Positions 17,409-26,178 of a stretch of DNA of 64,000 nt are shown here, piece by piece. A model generated the notes under the pieces. That model was not told where the DNA came from. It did not search any database and saw nothing but the letters and a program-made list of their open reading frames with translations. This DNA comes from an uncultured Bacteroidales bacterium. GTDB taxonomy: Bacteria; Bacteroidota; Bacteroidia; Bacteroidales; Barnesiellaceae. Position numbers and translations under genes: made by a program. The stretch is taken from assembly GCA_949298955.1 (NCBI GenBank), contig CASFYQ010000011.1, positions 1-64,000 of the forward strand, read 5' to 3'. Numbering within the stretch: the first letter of the stretch is position 1; the number at the start of each line of letters is the position of its first letter.

Positions 17409-18205
17409 ACAAGTCCTCGGTAGTCATCGTCATTCCCATCTATACAACCCGGCTGAACGACAAAGAACATGCCTCGCTGCACCAGTGTTTCAAGATACTC
17501 GCCGGTTACGAAAAGTGCTTCGTGAAGCCCCGGTCGCTCGACCCGAAGCCCCTTACCGACCTCTATCCGGCCGACCTCGTGGTCGATTTTCCCGACGACT
17601 TTTTTAAAGATATAGCCGCCTACAACCGGCTCATGATGTCGCCCGCATTCTATGAGGCCTTCGACAAATGGGACTATATGCTCATCTATCAGCCCGATGC
17701 CTGGGTATTCAACGACCGGCTGGACGACTGGTGTGCCCGCGGGTATGACTACATAGGGGCTCCCTGGATTCCCAAACCTAAATACGGCAAACTATATTAC
17801 CGGCTTTTCAACAGATTGAAACGGATTTACTGCCAACTCTCGGGTGCAGCCGATTACAGCCGCCTCTACTATCGGGTGGGTAATGGGGGACTTTCGTTGC
17901 GCCGCAACCGAATATTCGCCCGGATAGCCCGCGAAATGAAGCCTCAGATAGAACACTATCTAAACCACCCCGGTGTCGACTTTTACAACGAAGACATCTT
18001 TTGGAGTCTGGAAGTAAACCGCCGGGAGGAGAAATTGAAAATACCCGGGTGGCGAGAAGCCCTTCAATTCTCGTTCGACAAGAACCCGGCCGTTTGCTAC
18101 GAACTCAACGGGCACCGTCTGCCTTTCGCCTGCCACGGTTGGAGCAAAAAAAATATGTTGCCCTTTTGGGAACAACATATACAAACACTCAGACGCGGCA
18201 ATTAA
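17405..18205 (+). CDS. DUF5672 family protein, probable glycan-cluster transferase
   Basis: The protein is 266 residues. The DUF5672 signature is clear: an N-terminal VVIVIPIYTT, then WDYMLIYQPDAWVF, RGYDYIGAPW, RVGNGGLSLR and NEDIFWS. Members often sit in polysaccharide loci, and the VGNGG and Asp-rich motifs suggest a GT-A-like sugar transferase, but no activity has been established as far as I know. It is the last plus-strand gene of the cluster and overlaps the GT4 gene upstream. Confidence 0.85.
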   Translation: MNKSSVVIVIPIYTTRLNDKEHASLHQCFKILAGYEKCFVKPRSLDPKPLTDLYPADLVVDFPDDFFKDIAAYNRLMMSPAFYEAFDKWDYMLIYQPDAWVFNDRLDDWCARGYDYIGAPWIPKPKYGKLYYRLFNRLKRIYCQLSGAADYSRLYYRVGNGGLSLRRNRIFARIAREMKPQIEHYLNHPGVDFYNEDIFWSLEVNRREEKLKIPGWREALQFSFDKNPAVCYELNGHRLPFACHGWSKKNMLPFWEQHIQTLRRGN

Positions 18206-18235
18206 GGGAGCCGCACCCTTTCCTTCCCTTCTTCC

Positions 18236-19444
18236 TTAGAAAAAAGGAAGGTATCGCGATATTTTTGTCCGCATGTTCGACGAGGTCTGCACAAAACGCT
18301 CTTCGTCGGCAGTGTTATCGTCGAAACATTTCAAATAGACGGTGTTCATCTCATCGGCCAGGAGTTTCGGGTCGAACCGCGTCACATATGCTTTACCCGC
18401 CTCGATCATCTCCCGACGCAAATTTTCGTCGCTCAACACCCGTTTCATGGCACAAGCCATACCCGCTACATCGTCGGGGTTCACATATATCGAGTGAGGC
18501 CCGCCTGCCTCTTCGAGACACGACCCCGTAGCGGCAATCACCGGCACACCAGCCGAGAGAGCCTCGACAATGGGAATACCGAACCCCTCGAAACGCGACG
18601 GATAGACAAAAGCCGTAGCCAGATGATACAACACCGGTAAATCGCTGAATTTCAGGTTATGAATAATATGCACCCGGTCGCTCAACCCGTGAGCCTCGAT
18701 ATAGGCTTTCACCTTATCGGTATAAGAGGTACTCTTGCCTACGGCTACCAAATGCACGTCGCCCAACTGCTCGACAGCTTTCACCGCCAACATCAGATTC
18801 TTACGCTCTTCGATGGTCCCCACACTCAACACAAAGTGCTCGGGCAAACCGTAGGCCTCGCGCACACGCGCCAACTCGTCGGCTCCCACCGGTCGAGCAA
18901 AAACCGGGTCGCAGCCCTGATAAACCACATCGATTTTGTCGGGCGAAATACCGTAGAACTTCACAATGTCGCGTTTGGTACATTCGCTCACCGCCACAAT
19001 GCGATCGGCCTTGCGGCATGCATATCTGAATTTGCGGTTATAAATCAAGCGATCAAGCAAATGATAATATTGAGGATAACGTAAGAAAATCAGATCGTGA
19101 ATCGTCACCACGCTACGAATCCCCGTGCGATGAATCCCCACCGGCAACTCATTGCTCAGGCCGTGGTACAGCTGTACACCGTCTTGCAACAACCCCCGCT
19201 TGATAAAGAAAGTTCGCCACAAGGTTCGGAATTTTTTCATAAACAGGGATCGAGGCAATATCGAAGCTACATTCTTGTGTTTCAACAACGAATCGTACAA
19301 GGCATTCTTGCATTTCTTGGGAATGTACATGCGATAATTATGTTCGTTGCCATACGTAGCCATCGTATCTACCAAAAACCGGCTGTAATTACCCAGACCG
19401 GTAAAATTGGCATTAGCTCTCTTTGCATCGAATCCTATAATCAT
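18236..19444 (-). CDS. GT4 family glycosyltransferase (WbaZ/mannosyltransferase-like)
   Basis: This 402-residue enzyme begins with MIIGFDAKRANANFTGLGNYSR, the acceptor-side Gly-rich motif of mannosyl-type GT4 enzymes. HDLIFLRYP, VVYQGCDP, LSVGTIEERKN and EGFGIPIVEALSAGVPVIA follow and complete the GT-B donor site. It is encoded on the opposite strand to the rest of the cluster and convergent with the DUF5672 gene. Given manC nearby, GDP-mannose is a reasonable but unproven donor. Confidence 0.9.
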   Translation of the reverse strand: MIIGFDAKRANANFTGLGNYSRFLVDTMATYGNEHNYRMYIPKKCKNALYDSLLKHKNVASILPRSLFMKKFRTLWRTFFIKRGLLQDGVQLYHGLSNELPVGIHRTGIRSVVTIHDLIFLRYPQYYHLLDRLIYNRKFRYACRKADRIVAVSECTKRDIVKFYGISPDKIDVVYQGCDPVFARPVGADELARVREAYGLPEHFVLSVGTIEERKNLMLAVKAVEQLGDVHLVAVGKSTSYTDKVKAYIEAHGLSDRVHIIHNLKFSDLPVLYHLATAFVYPSRFEGFGIPIVEALSAGVPVIAATGSCLEEAGGPHSIYVNPDDVAGMACAMKRVLSDENLRREMIEAGKAYVTRFDPKLLADEMNTVYLKCFDDNTADEERFVQTSSNMRTKISRYLPFF

Positions 19445-19671
19445 TCCTCAAATACAATTTACTGTTTACATAAACATAGATGTATTACACCCCTGTTTTG
19501 CTGCATGCCCCTTAAAAAAATTCGTCTCTTTTTTCTTTCTCGGGGAGAAGAAAATAAAATTCTCACTTATAAAACGTTACAGACGCAATTTCTTCCTATC
19601 CCGTCTTTTTGTTTTTTTACTTGCCCGAGATTCCGTCTCGCGCGGCAACTATTCTATACAGAATCTGGGTG

Positions 19672-19679
19672 CAAAGGTA
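19672..19679 (-). promoter_or_regulatory. Probable -7 element for the GT4 gene
   Basis: TACCTTTG on the minus strand, 220 bases ahead of the GT4 start. No -33 element at standard spacing, so support is moderate. Confidence 0.45.
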
Positions 19680-19699
19680 CATTTTGTTGCAATTATTTT

Positions 19700-19707
19700 T
19701 ATCTTTG
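19700..19707 (+). promoter_or_regulatory. Promoter -7 element of nadB
   Basis: TATCTTTG lies 52 bases before the nadB ATG, 20 bases from the opposing element. The two form a divergent promoter. Confidence 0.6.
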
Positions 19708-19759
19708 TGCAAAGAAAAATGCGGAACAACCCCCGTATTTCCTCCTAAAAGAAAGAAAG

Positions 19760-21343
19760 ATGATACAAAAATTCGACTTTTTAATCATCGGTTCCGGAAT
19801 TGCCGGAATGAGTTTTGCCCTCAAAGTAGCACATAAAGGGAAAGTAGCTCTCATTTGCAAAACCGAATTGGAAGAGGCCAACACTTATTTCGCCCAAGGT
19901 GGTGTGGCCTCGGTGACAAACACACTGGTCGACAACTTCGAGAAACATATCGAAGACACCATGATAGCCGGCGACTGGCTGAGTGACCGCGCTGCCGTCG
20001 AAAAGGTGGTTCGAGAAGCCCCTTCGCAAATCAAAGAGCTTATCAAATGGGGCGTCGATTTCGACAAGAACGAAAAAGGCGAGTTCGACCTGCACCGTGA
20101 AGGCGGCCACTCCGAGTTTCGAATCCTCCACCACAAGGACAACACAGGAGCCGAAATCCAAGACAGCCTCATCAAGGCCGTCAAGCAACACCCCAACATC
20201 ACCATCTTCGAGAAACATTTTGCCATCGAAATCATCACCCAACATCACTTGGGAGTAACCGTCACCCGGCAAACGCCCGACATCGAATGTTACGGAGCCT
20301 ACGTGCTCGACCTCGATACCGGCAAAGTCGATACCTTCCTCTCCAAAATTACCCTCATGGCTACCGGTGGTGTAGGAGCCATCTACCAAACCACTACCAA
20401 CCCGCTCGTAGCCACCGGCGACGGCATCGCCATGGTATACCGCGCCAAAGGTACCGTCAAGGACATGGAGTTTATCCAATTCCACCCCACAGCTCTCTAC
20501 CACCCGGGCGACCGCCCGTCGTTCCTCATCACCGAAGCGATGCGCGGATATGGTGCCGTGTTGCGCACCCTCGACGGCAAGGAATTTATGCAAAAGTACG
20601 ACCCGCGTCTGTCGTTGGCCCCCCGCGACATCGTAGCCCGCGCCATCGACAACGAAATGAAAAACCGGGGCGACGACCACGTCTACCTCGATGTAACCCA
20701 CAAAGACCCCGAGGAGACCAAGAAACATTTCCCCAACATCTACGAGAAATGCCTCAGCCTGGGTATCGACATCACCCGCGACTACATACCCGTAGCCCCG
20801 GCAGCCCATTACCTGTGTGGCGGCATCAAGGTCGACCTCGACGCCCGCTCGTCCATCAACCGCCTCTATGCGGTGGGTGAATGTGCTTGCACAGGTCTGC
20901 ACGGCGGCAACCGACTGGCCTCCAACTCGCTCATCGAAGCCGTAGTCTATGCCGACGCCGCTGCCAAACACAGCCTCCAAGTCATCGACAACTACACCTT
21001 CCAGGAAAATATCCCCGAATGGAACGACGAGGGAACCCAATCGCCCGAAGAGATGGTGCTCATCACCCAAAGCGTCAAAGAAGTAGGCCAAATCATGAGT
21101 ACGTACGTGGGTATCGTGCGCTCCAACCTACGACTCAAACGCGCCTGGGACCGCCTCGACATACTCTACGAAGAGACCGAGAGCCTCTTCAAGCGCAGCA
21201 AAGCCTCGAAAGAGATTTGCGAATTGCGCAACATGATCAACACCGGTTATCTGGTCATGCGCCAAGCCATGGATCGCAAGGAGAGCCGCGGGCTGCACTA
21301 CACCATAGATTATCCTCACCCCGACAATCCGCTCCACAAGTAA
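19760..21343 (+). CDS. nadB: L-aspartate oxidase
   Basis: NadB oxidises aspartate to iminoaspartate, the first step of quinolinate and NAD synthesis; NadA, the next enzyme, is at 43.9 kb here. The protein is 527 residues. It begins with the FAD motif IIGSGIAGMSFA, has the family motifs HREGGHSEFRILHHKDNTG and MEFIQFHPTALY, and ends with the helical capping region (LKRAWDRLDILYEETE). The start is the ATG at 19760; the open frame far upstream is not coding. Confidence 0.95.
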   Translation: MIQKFDFLIIGSGIAGMSFALKVAHKGKVALICKTELEEANTYFAQGGVASVTNTLVDNFEKHIEDTMIAGDWLSDRAAVEKVVREAPSQIKELIKWGVDFDKNEKGEFDLHREGGHSEFRILHHKDNTGAEIQDSLIKAVKQHPNITIFEKHFAIEIITQHHLGVTVTRQTPDIECYGAYVLDLDTGKVDTFLSKITLMATGGVGAIYQTTTNPLVATGDGIAMVYRAKGTVKDMEFIQFHPTALYHPGDRPSFLITEAMRGYGAVLRTLDGKEFMQKYDPRLSLAPRDIVARAIDNEMKNRGDDHVYLDVTHKDPEETKKHFPNIYEKCLSLGIDITRDYIPVAPAAHYLCGGIKVDLDARSSINRLYAVGECACTGLHGGNRLASNSLIEAVVYADAAAKHSLQVIDNYTFQENIPEWNDEGTQSPEEMVLITQSVKEVGQIMSTYVGIVRSNLRLKRAWDRLDILYEETESLFKRSKASKEICELRNMINTGYLVMRQAMDRKESRGLHYTIDYPHPDNPLHK

Positions 21344-21401
21344 CGACCCGCAGACAAGGTCATTTCCCCAAAAGAAAAACCTTGTCTCCCAAAAGATACT
21401 A

Positions 21402-21437
21402 CCCCTCAAAAGCGGTATGACTCGCTTTTGAGGGGTT
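21402..21437 (+). terminator. Terminator after nadB
   Basis: A perfect 13-bp stem (CCCCTCAAAAGCG with CGCTTTTGAGGGG) and an 8-base loop, followed by TTCTC, 58 bases after the nadB stop. The T tail is weak but the stem is long and exact. Confidence 0.75.
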
Positions 21438-21502
21438 CTCGAATAAGCCGATAACAACCAACCTCCCCCCCCAAAAAAAACAATTAATGACAACATATCA
21501 TC

Positions 21503-23641
21503 ATGAAAAATCGATTAATCCCGTTTGCTATGGCAACAATAGCGATGACAGCTCTTTCAAGTTGTGACAATGTGTCCAAAATCAAACACTTGCCTTATCC
21601 CGAAACCGAACGCGGCGATGTGACCGACAACTATTTCGGGACCGAAGTGGCCGACCCCTACCGCTGGCTCGAAGACGACAACTCCGAAGCTACGGCCGCC
21701 TGGGTAAAAGCCGAAAACGAGGTAACCTTCGACTACCTGTCGAAGATTCCTTTCCGTGAGGAAATCAAAAAACGGTTGACCGAACTGTGGAACTACCCCA
21801 AAGAGAGTGCCCCCACGAAAAAAGGCGACTGGCTCTATTTCTCGCGCAACGACGGGCTGCAAAACCAAGATGTCATCTACCGGCGTGCCACAGCCGGAGG
21901 CGAAGCCGAGGTATTTCTCGACCCCAATCAACTCTCGAACGACGGGACGGTAGCCCTGGCAGCCATTTCGTTCTCGAAAAACGGCAAATATCTGGCTTAT
22001 GCCACAGCAGCATCGGGTTCCGACTGGGTAGAGATTCGTGTCATGGATACCGAAAGTAAACAACAACTCGACGATTGCATCAAGTGGGTGAAATTCTCGG
22101 GAGCGACATGGGCCCCCGACGGAAAAGGGTTCTATTATAGCCGATACGACGAACCCAAACAAGGCGTATATTCCTCTAAAAACGAGTTTCAAAAAGTGTA
22201 TTACCATCGGATAGGGACTCCCCAAAGCGCCGACCGCCTCGTCTATACCGACCCCAAACACCCCCTGCGCTATTTCTCAGCCTGGGAAAGCGACGACAGC
22301 CGCTGGATTTTCGTATTGTCGTCGGAGGGAACATCGGGAAGCGAGATACTCTACAAACGCCGTAACGCCTCGAAATTCAACGTGCTGCTCAAAGGCTTCG
22401 ACTACGATTATAGCATCGTCGAGTGCATAGACGATAATCTCTATGTCATGAGTAACGAGGGTGCCGAGAACTACCACCTCATCAAAATCGACCTCAACGA
22501 CCCATCGAAACGCGAAATTGTAATCGCCGAGAAAGAAAACCTGCTCGAAGGAGTGAGCTCGGCCGGAGGCTGCCTGACGGCCATCTACCTCGAAGATGCC
22601 CAAAACAAAGTTTACCAATATGAAATGAACGGGACTCTCATTCGCGAAATAGATCTACCCGGAATAGGCACAATCGGAGGTTTCGACGGAGAAAGGGAAG
22701 ATACCGAACTTTACTACTGGATTACCACCTTCACGGCCCCCGCAACCATCTATTCGTTCGACGTCAAGAGTGGAGAATCGAAACTTTATCTACGTCCCGA
22801 GGTAGCTTTCAACCCCGACGATTTCACTACCGAACAGATATTCTTCACCAGCAAGGACGGCACGCGTGTACCCATGTTCGTATCATACAAAAAGGGACTG
22901 AAACGCAACGGCAAGAATCCCTGCTACCTGTACGGTTACGGCGGTTTCCAGATAAACCTCACCCCCTCGTTCAGCCCCTCATCGATTATGTTCATGGAAC
23001 AGGGCGGTGTCTATGTATTCGTCACCTTGCGCGGCGGACTCGAATATGGCGAAAAATGGCATAAGGCCGGCATGCTCGAAAACAAACAAAACGTGTTTGA
23101 CGATTTCATCTCGGCAGCCGAATACCTCATCGAAAACAAATACACTTCGTCGCACAAACTCGCCATTGCCGGAGGTTCGAACGGCGGCCTGCTGGTGGGT
23201 GCTTGCGAGGTGCAGCGCCCCGACCTTTTCGCCGTGTGCCTGCCCAGCGTAGGAGTAATGGATATGCTCCGCTACCACAAGTTCACCATCGGCTGGGGCT
23301 GGGTGGTAGAATACGGTTCGAGCGACAACCCCGAACAGTTTGAATACATCTACAAATATTCGCCGCTGCACAACATCAAGGAGGGTGTGGAATATCCTGC
23401 CACACTCATCACCACCGGCGACCACGACGACCGGGTAGTACCGGCCCACTCGTTCAAGTTTGCGGCTCAAATGCAATATGCCCAGGCCGGCGATGCCCCC
23501 ATACTCATACGCATCGAGACCAAGGCCGGCCACGGAGCCGGGAAACCCACCTCGAAACGTATCGAAGAAGCTACCGACAGCTATGCATTCCTGTTCCAAA
23601 ACACCAACACTCCCTACGTCCCCGTAAACAAGACGAAATAG
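21503..23641 (+). CDS. prolyl oligopeptidase family lipoprotein (S9A)
   Basis: This 712-residue serine peptidase starts with a lipoprotein signal (hydrophobic MAT...ALSSC, lipobox Cys at about 20). An N-terminal seven-bladed beta-propeller (~45-440) and a C-terminal alpha/beta-hydrolase follow. The catalytic triad is visible: S559 in GGSNGG, the Asp in GDHDDRVVP (642/643), and H677 in GHGAGK. It cleaves proline-containing peptides. The lipobox suggests a periplasmic or outer-membrane location, which is unusual for the cytosolic porcine homologue but common in Bacteroidota. Confidence 0.92.
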   Translation: MKNRLIPFAMATIAMTALSSCDNVSKIKHLPYPETERGDVTDNYFGTEVADPYRWLEDDNSEATAAWVKAENEVTFDYLSKIPFREEIKKRLTELWNYPKESAPTKKGDWLYFSRNDGLQNQDVIYRRATAGGEAEVFLDPNQLSNDGTVALAAISFSKNGKYLAYATAASGSDWVEIRVMDTESKQQLDDCIKWVKFSGATWAPDGKGFYYSRYDEPKQGVYSSKNEFQKVYYHRIGTPQSADRLVYTDPKHPLRYFSAWESDDSRWIFVLSSEGTSGSEILYKRRNASKFNVLLKGFDYDYSIVECIDDNLYVMSNEGAENYHLIKIDLNDPSKREIVIAEKENLLEGVSSAGGCLTAIYLEDAQNKVYQYEMNGTLIREIDLPGIGTIGGFDGEREDTELYYWITTFTAPATIYSFDVKSGESKLYLRPEVAFNPDDFTTEQIFFTSKDGTRVPMFVSYKKGLKRNGKNPCYLYGYGGFQINLTPSFSPSSIMFMEQGGVYVFVTLRGGLEYGEKWHKAGMLENKQNVFDDFISAAEYLIENKYTSSHKLAIAGGSNGGLLVGACEVQRPDLFAVCLPSVGVMDMLRYHKFTIGWGWVVEYGSSDNPEQFEYIYKYSPLHNIKEGVEYPATLITTGDHDDRVVPAHSFKFAAQMQYAQAGDAPILIRIETKAGHGAGKPTSKRIEEATDSYAFLFQNTNTPYVPVNKTK

Positions 23642-23660
23642 AAAAGATGAATCCCTCCTC

Positions 23661-23699
23661 AAAAAGAGTTCGGCCCTCGTCCGGGTCGGACTCTTTTTT
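23661..23699 (+). terminator. Terminator after the prolyl oligopeptidase
   Basis: AAAAAGAGT pairs with ACTCTTTTT around an imperfect GC-rich upper stem, and the right arm ends in six T residues. It begins 19 bases after the stop. Confidence 0.85.
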
Positions 23700-23952
23700 C
23701 GTTTATCCCCCGGCACAAATAAAAATTGTCGCCTCCTGCTCGAGATTTCTTTGAACTTTTTTCAACGACTGTTGTTTATCTTGTACAAAATCAAATTGCC
23801 ATTATAAAATCGATTCGAGGGAAACAAACCGAACAAAACTATCTATCTTTTCATACGACCCTGCCCGTGACTCGCGACATACCGTCGCTATCACGGGCAT
23901 TTTCCCTATCCGGTCGCCCCTCATCGACCGATTATCTCTCGAAATATGCCAA
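23700..23952 (+). other. Non-coding gap with an unassigned terminator-like hairpin
   Basis: No credible gene lies here. At 23862..23903 TGCCCGTGA and TCACGGGCA form a stem enclosing a second stem (GCGAC and GTCGC), followed by TTTT on the plus strand. Its nearest plus-strand gene already has its own terminator, so this could end a short unannotated RNA. On the minus strand it lacks a T tail. Confidence 0.4.
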
Positions 23953-25236
23953 TCAGGGTTTCATGGCCGACCGCGAAAGCAGTTTATGCCCTATGCGACA
24001 ATAAAGGCACTTGTGCGCCTGGCAATACTCGTTGTTGAGTTGAATCACCGCCTGACTCTCCAAAGCATTAGCTGCCGCTATACCCAATGCGGCAAAGCGA
24101 CGCACAATCGCATTCTTCTCGGGCTTGATTGACTCGAGCAGCGAGAGAGCCCGATCGGTCATGGTCTCATTGCCGATATAAGAGCCATAGGCATAGAGCA
24201 ACGGCGCTACGGCATTGATAAGCACGATGTCGATAGCACCCTCGCCCAAAACCGCCGACGCTTCGGGCGAAGCGTGTCCGAAAAGATAATGGGTAGTCCA
24301 ATAGCCCGACAGCTCCACTTTGAAAAGCGCTCGCAACTCCTCGTCGCTACCCGCCTCGCAAATGCGCGAAAACAGATTGAATCCCCGATGGATATACTGC
24401 GCCAGCATCGCGATGCGACGGTGGGGAAAATTGGCCGGACGCAAACGGAAGAATTTCCAGCTGTCGGGATTGATGGGTGTTAACCCGAATTTGTTTCGCA
24501 AGAAAGCATACTCGCTCGTCAAACGGGCATAATAGTCGTCTCCCGCATTCTCACCCTCGACCAGCAATCCCGCCTGCCCGAAAAGGAAGGCCTCGACTTG
24601 CGGCAGCGAGTCGGCATGCTTCTGCATGAAGAGCAGCGGCAGGCTGCGGGCCAACCGCTCAAACGCATCGCCGTTGATACCGAATCCCATGCTGCGAGCC
24701 ACGACAATATAACACACCTCTTCCCAACTGCCCCGATAAAGATCCAGCCAGTCGCGCAACCGCTGCGCCTTTGACTGTAACCGCTCAATGGCCAGCGATG
24801 CCACCCAATCGGCCAACAGCACCGGGTCGAGCGTATCGATATGCCGGGCACACGACTGGGTAGACGAGTGTGCCACTAATGCCTCGTAGTCGGTACGAAA
24901 CATGGGCGAACACGAAAGCACCAATGTGGGAATCTCCTCACCGTTGGTGCGATACACTTGTGCATCGGGAACCTCGACCACATGCAACACCACCGAGTCG
25001 TAGGCCGGGTCGAGGTGATGGTTGTGGCGTCGCCAGTCCGAAGCTCGCCGATGAATCTCCACGTTACCGGCCCACACACAACCATCGACTCCGATTTTGG
25101 CATTGAAAAAATCGGGCCCCGAATCGGTATTCAACCGTCCCACGTCGATTACCCGCAGCTTGCGACCGTCGACCGTGGTCAGCTTCGTCGGGTCGAAGAG
25201 CCGGTGCTGCCACACATATTGCATGAGTTTCTCCAT
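23953..25236 (-). CDS. DUF2851 family protein
   Basis: This 427-residue Bacteroidota-specific family is of unknown function. The strongest motifs are near the N-terminus: RLNTDSGPDFFNAKI, then WAGNVEIHRRASDW, then HHLDPAYDSVVLHVV. The last 30 residues hold a C-x5-C-x2-C cluster (CQAHKCLYC) that could bind a metal. The Pro-Asp followed about 18 residues later by Glu-x-His recalls a PD-(D/E)xK nuclease core; this is my inference, not an established assignment. It is divergent from dapB. Confidence 0.85.
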   Translation of the reverse strand: MEKLMQYVWQHRLFDPTKLTTVDGRKLRVIDVGRLNTDSGPDFFNAKIGVDGCVWAGNVEIHRRASDWRRHNHHLDPAYDSVVLHVVEVPDAQVYRTNGEEIPTLVLSCSPMFRTDYEALVAHSSTQSCARHIDTLDPVLLADWVASLAIERLQSKAQRLRDWLDLYRGSWEEVCYIVVARSMGFGINGDAFERLARSLPLLFMQKHADSLPQVEAFLFGQAGLLVEGENAGDDYYARLTSEYAFLRNKFGLTPINPDSWKFFRLRPANFPHRRIAMLAQYIHRGFNLFSRICEAGSDEELRALFKVELSGYWTTHYLFGHASPEASAVLGEGAIDIVLINAVAPLLYAYGSYIGNETMTDRALSLLESIKPEKNAIVRRFAALGIAAANALESQAVIQLNNEYCQAHKCLYCRIGHKLLSRSAMKP

Positions 25237-25335
25237 AAAAAATCTATTGAGTGTGTCTCTCTATCATCATAGCTTTTTCAACAAGGCCCAAAGAGTATCC
25301 TGCATAGCCAAATTTGTTAAAATCATAGATTTTAA

Positions 25336-25367
25336 TTTGCCTCGACTCTCACCTTTCACTATCTTTG
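25336..25367 (+). promoter_or_regulatory. Promoter of the dapB-lepB operon
   Basis: TTTG (25336..25339) and TATCTTTG (25360..25367) with a 20-base spacer, an exact consensus match. The predicted leader is about 74 bases. Confidence 0.85.
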
Positions 25368-25446
25368 TTTCACGAAATATGCAAAATAAACCAACCTTGT
25401 TGAATAAATCGGTACAAACCGAGATGTTTTGTAACAGAAATTTGAT

Positions 25447-26166
25447 ATGAAAATAGCGCTTATCGGATACGGAAAAATGGGACACGCCATCGAAGAGATA
25501 GCCTTGTCCCGAGGTCATGAAATTGTGTGTCGCATCGACAAAGACAATCAAGACGATTTTGACTCGCCGCAATTCAAAAGTGCCGACGTAGCTATCGAGT
25601 TTACCGCCCCCGCCGTGGCCCTCGGCAACTATCGCCGTGCCTTTGCGGCCAACGTCCCCGTGGTTTCGGGTACAACCGGTTGGCTCGAACACCTGCCCGA
25701 GATAAAAGAGGCTTGCGAGCAAGGGCAAACATTCTTCTATGCCTCTAATTTCAGCCTGGGGGTGAACATCTTTTTTGCCGTGAATAAATACCTGGCCGGC
25801 ATCATGAACCATTTCCCCCAATATGAAGTGAGTCTCGAAGAGATTCACCACATACACAAGCTCGACCACCCCAGCGGTACCGCCATCACTTTGGCCGAAG
25901 ACATTATCTCTCAAATCGACTCGAAACAGTCGTGGACCGAAGCTCTGCCTGCCCCGGCCGACGCTATTCCCGTCGTAGCCCGTCGAGAAGGCGAGGTGCC
26001 CGGCACACACTCCGTCACCTACGATTGCCCGGTCGACTCGATTCGCATCACACACGAAGCCAAGAGCCGCAAAGGATTTGCTTTGGGTGCTGTCGTCGCC
26101 GCCGAGTTTACGGCCGGCAAAAAAGGGTTCCTCACCATGCAAGATCTCTTTTCGTTCCTCAAATAA
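25447..26166 (+). CDS. dapB: 4-hydroxy-tetrahydrodipicolinate reductase
   Basis: DapB makes tetrahydrodipicolinate in the lysine and diaminopimelate pathway. The protein is 239 residues. An N-terminal NAD(P)-binding motif (IGYGKMG) is followed by VSGTTGW and the catalytic block EIHHIHKLDHPSGTA, whose His and Lys residues are intact. It heads a four-gene run with two signal-peptidase-type genes and wbqC; I recall this order from other Bacteroidales. Confidence 0.95.
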   Translation: MKIALIGYGKMGHAIEEIALSRGHEIVCRIDKDNQDDFDSPQFKSADVAIEFTAPAVALGNYRRAFAANVPVVSGTTGWLEHLPEIKEACEQGQTFFYASNFSLGVNIFFAVNKYLAGIMNHFPQYEVSLEEIHHIHKLDHPSGTAITLAEDIISQIDSKQSWTEALPAPADAIPVVARREGEVPGTHSVTYDCPVDSIRITHEAKSRKGFALGAVVAAEFTAGKKGFLTMQDLFSFLK

Positions 26167-26178
26167 CACCCCACTGTC

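Larger units (their letters stand above)
19445..19759. other. Divergent intergenic region GT4 / nadB
   Basis: This 315-base gap has no credible ORF. It holds two facing -7 elements near its right end (see next two entries) and a long leader for the GT4 gene of about 220 bases. No riboswitch-like structure was recognised. Confidence 0.5.

Noticed and set aside
19097..19759. In-frame upstream extension of nadB
   Set aside because: The extension is antisense to the GT4 gene, contains the promoter, and is absent from the L-aspartate oxidase family.
19781..21091. Long open frame on the minus strand opposite nadB
   Set aside because: Antisense shadow of nadB; a low-information, Val- and Gly-rich translation.
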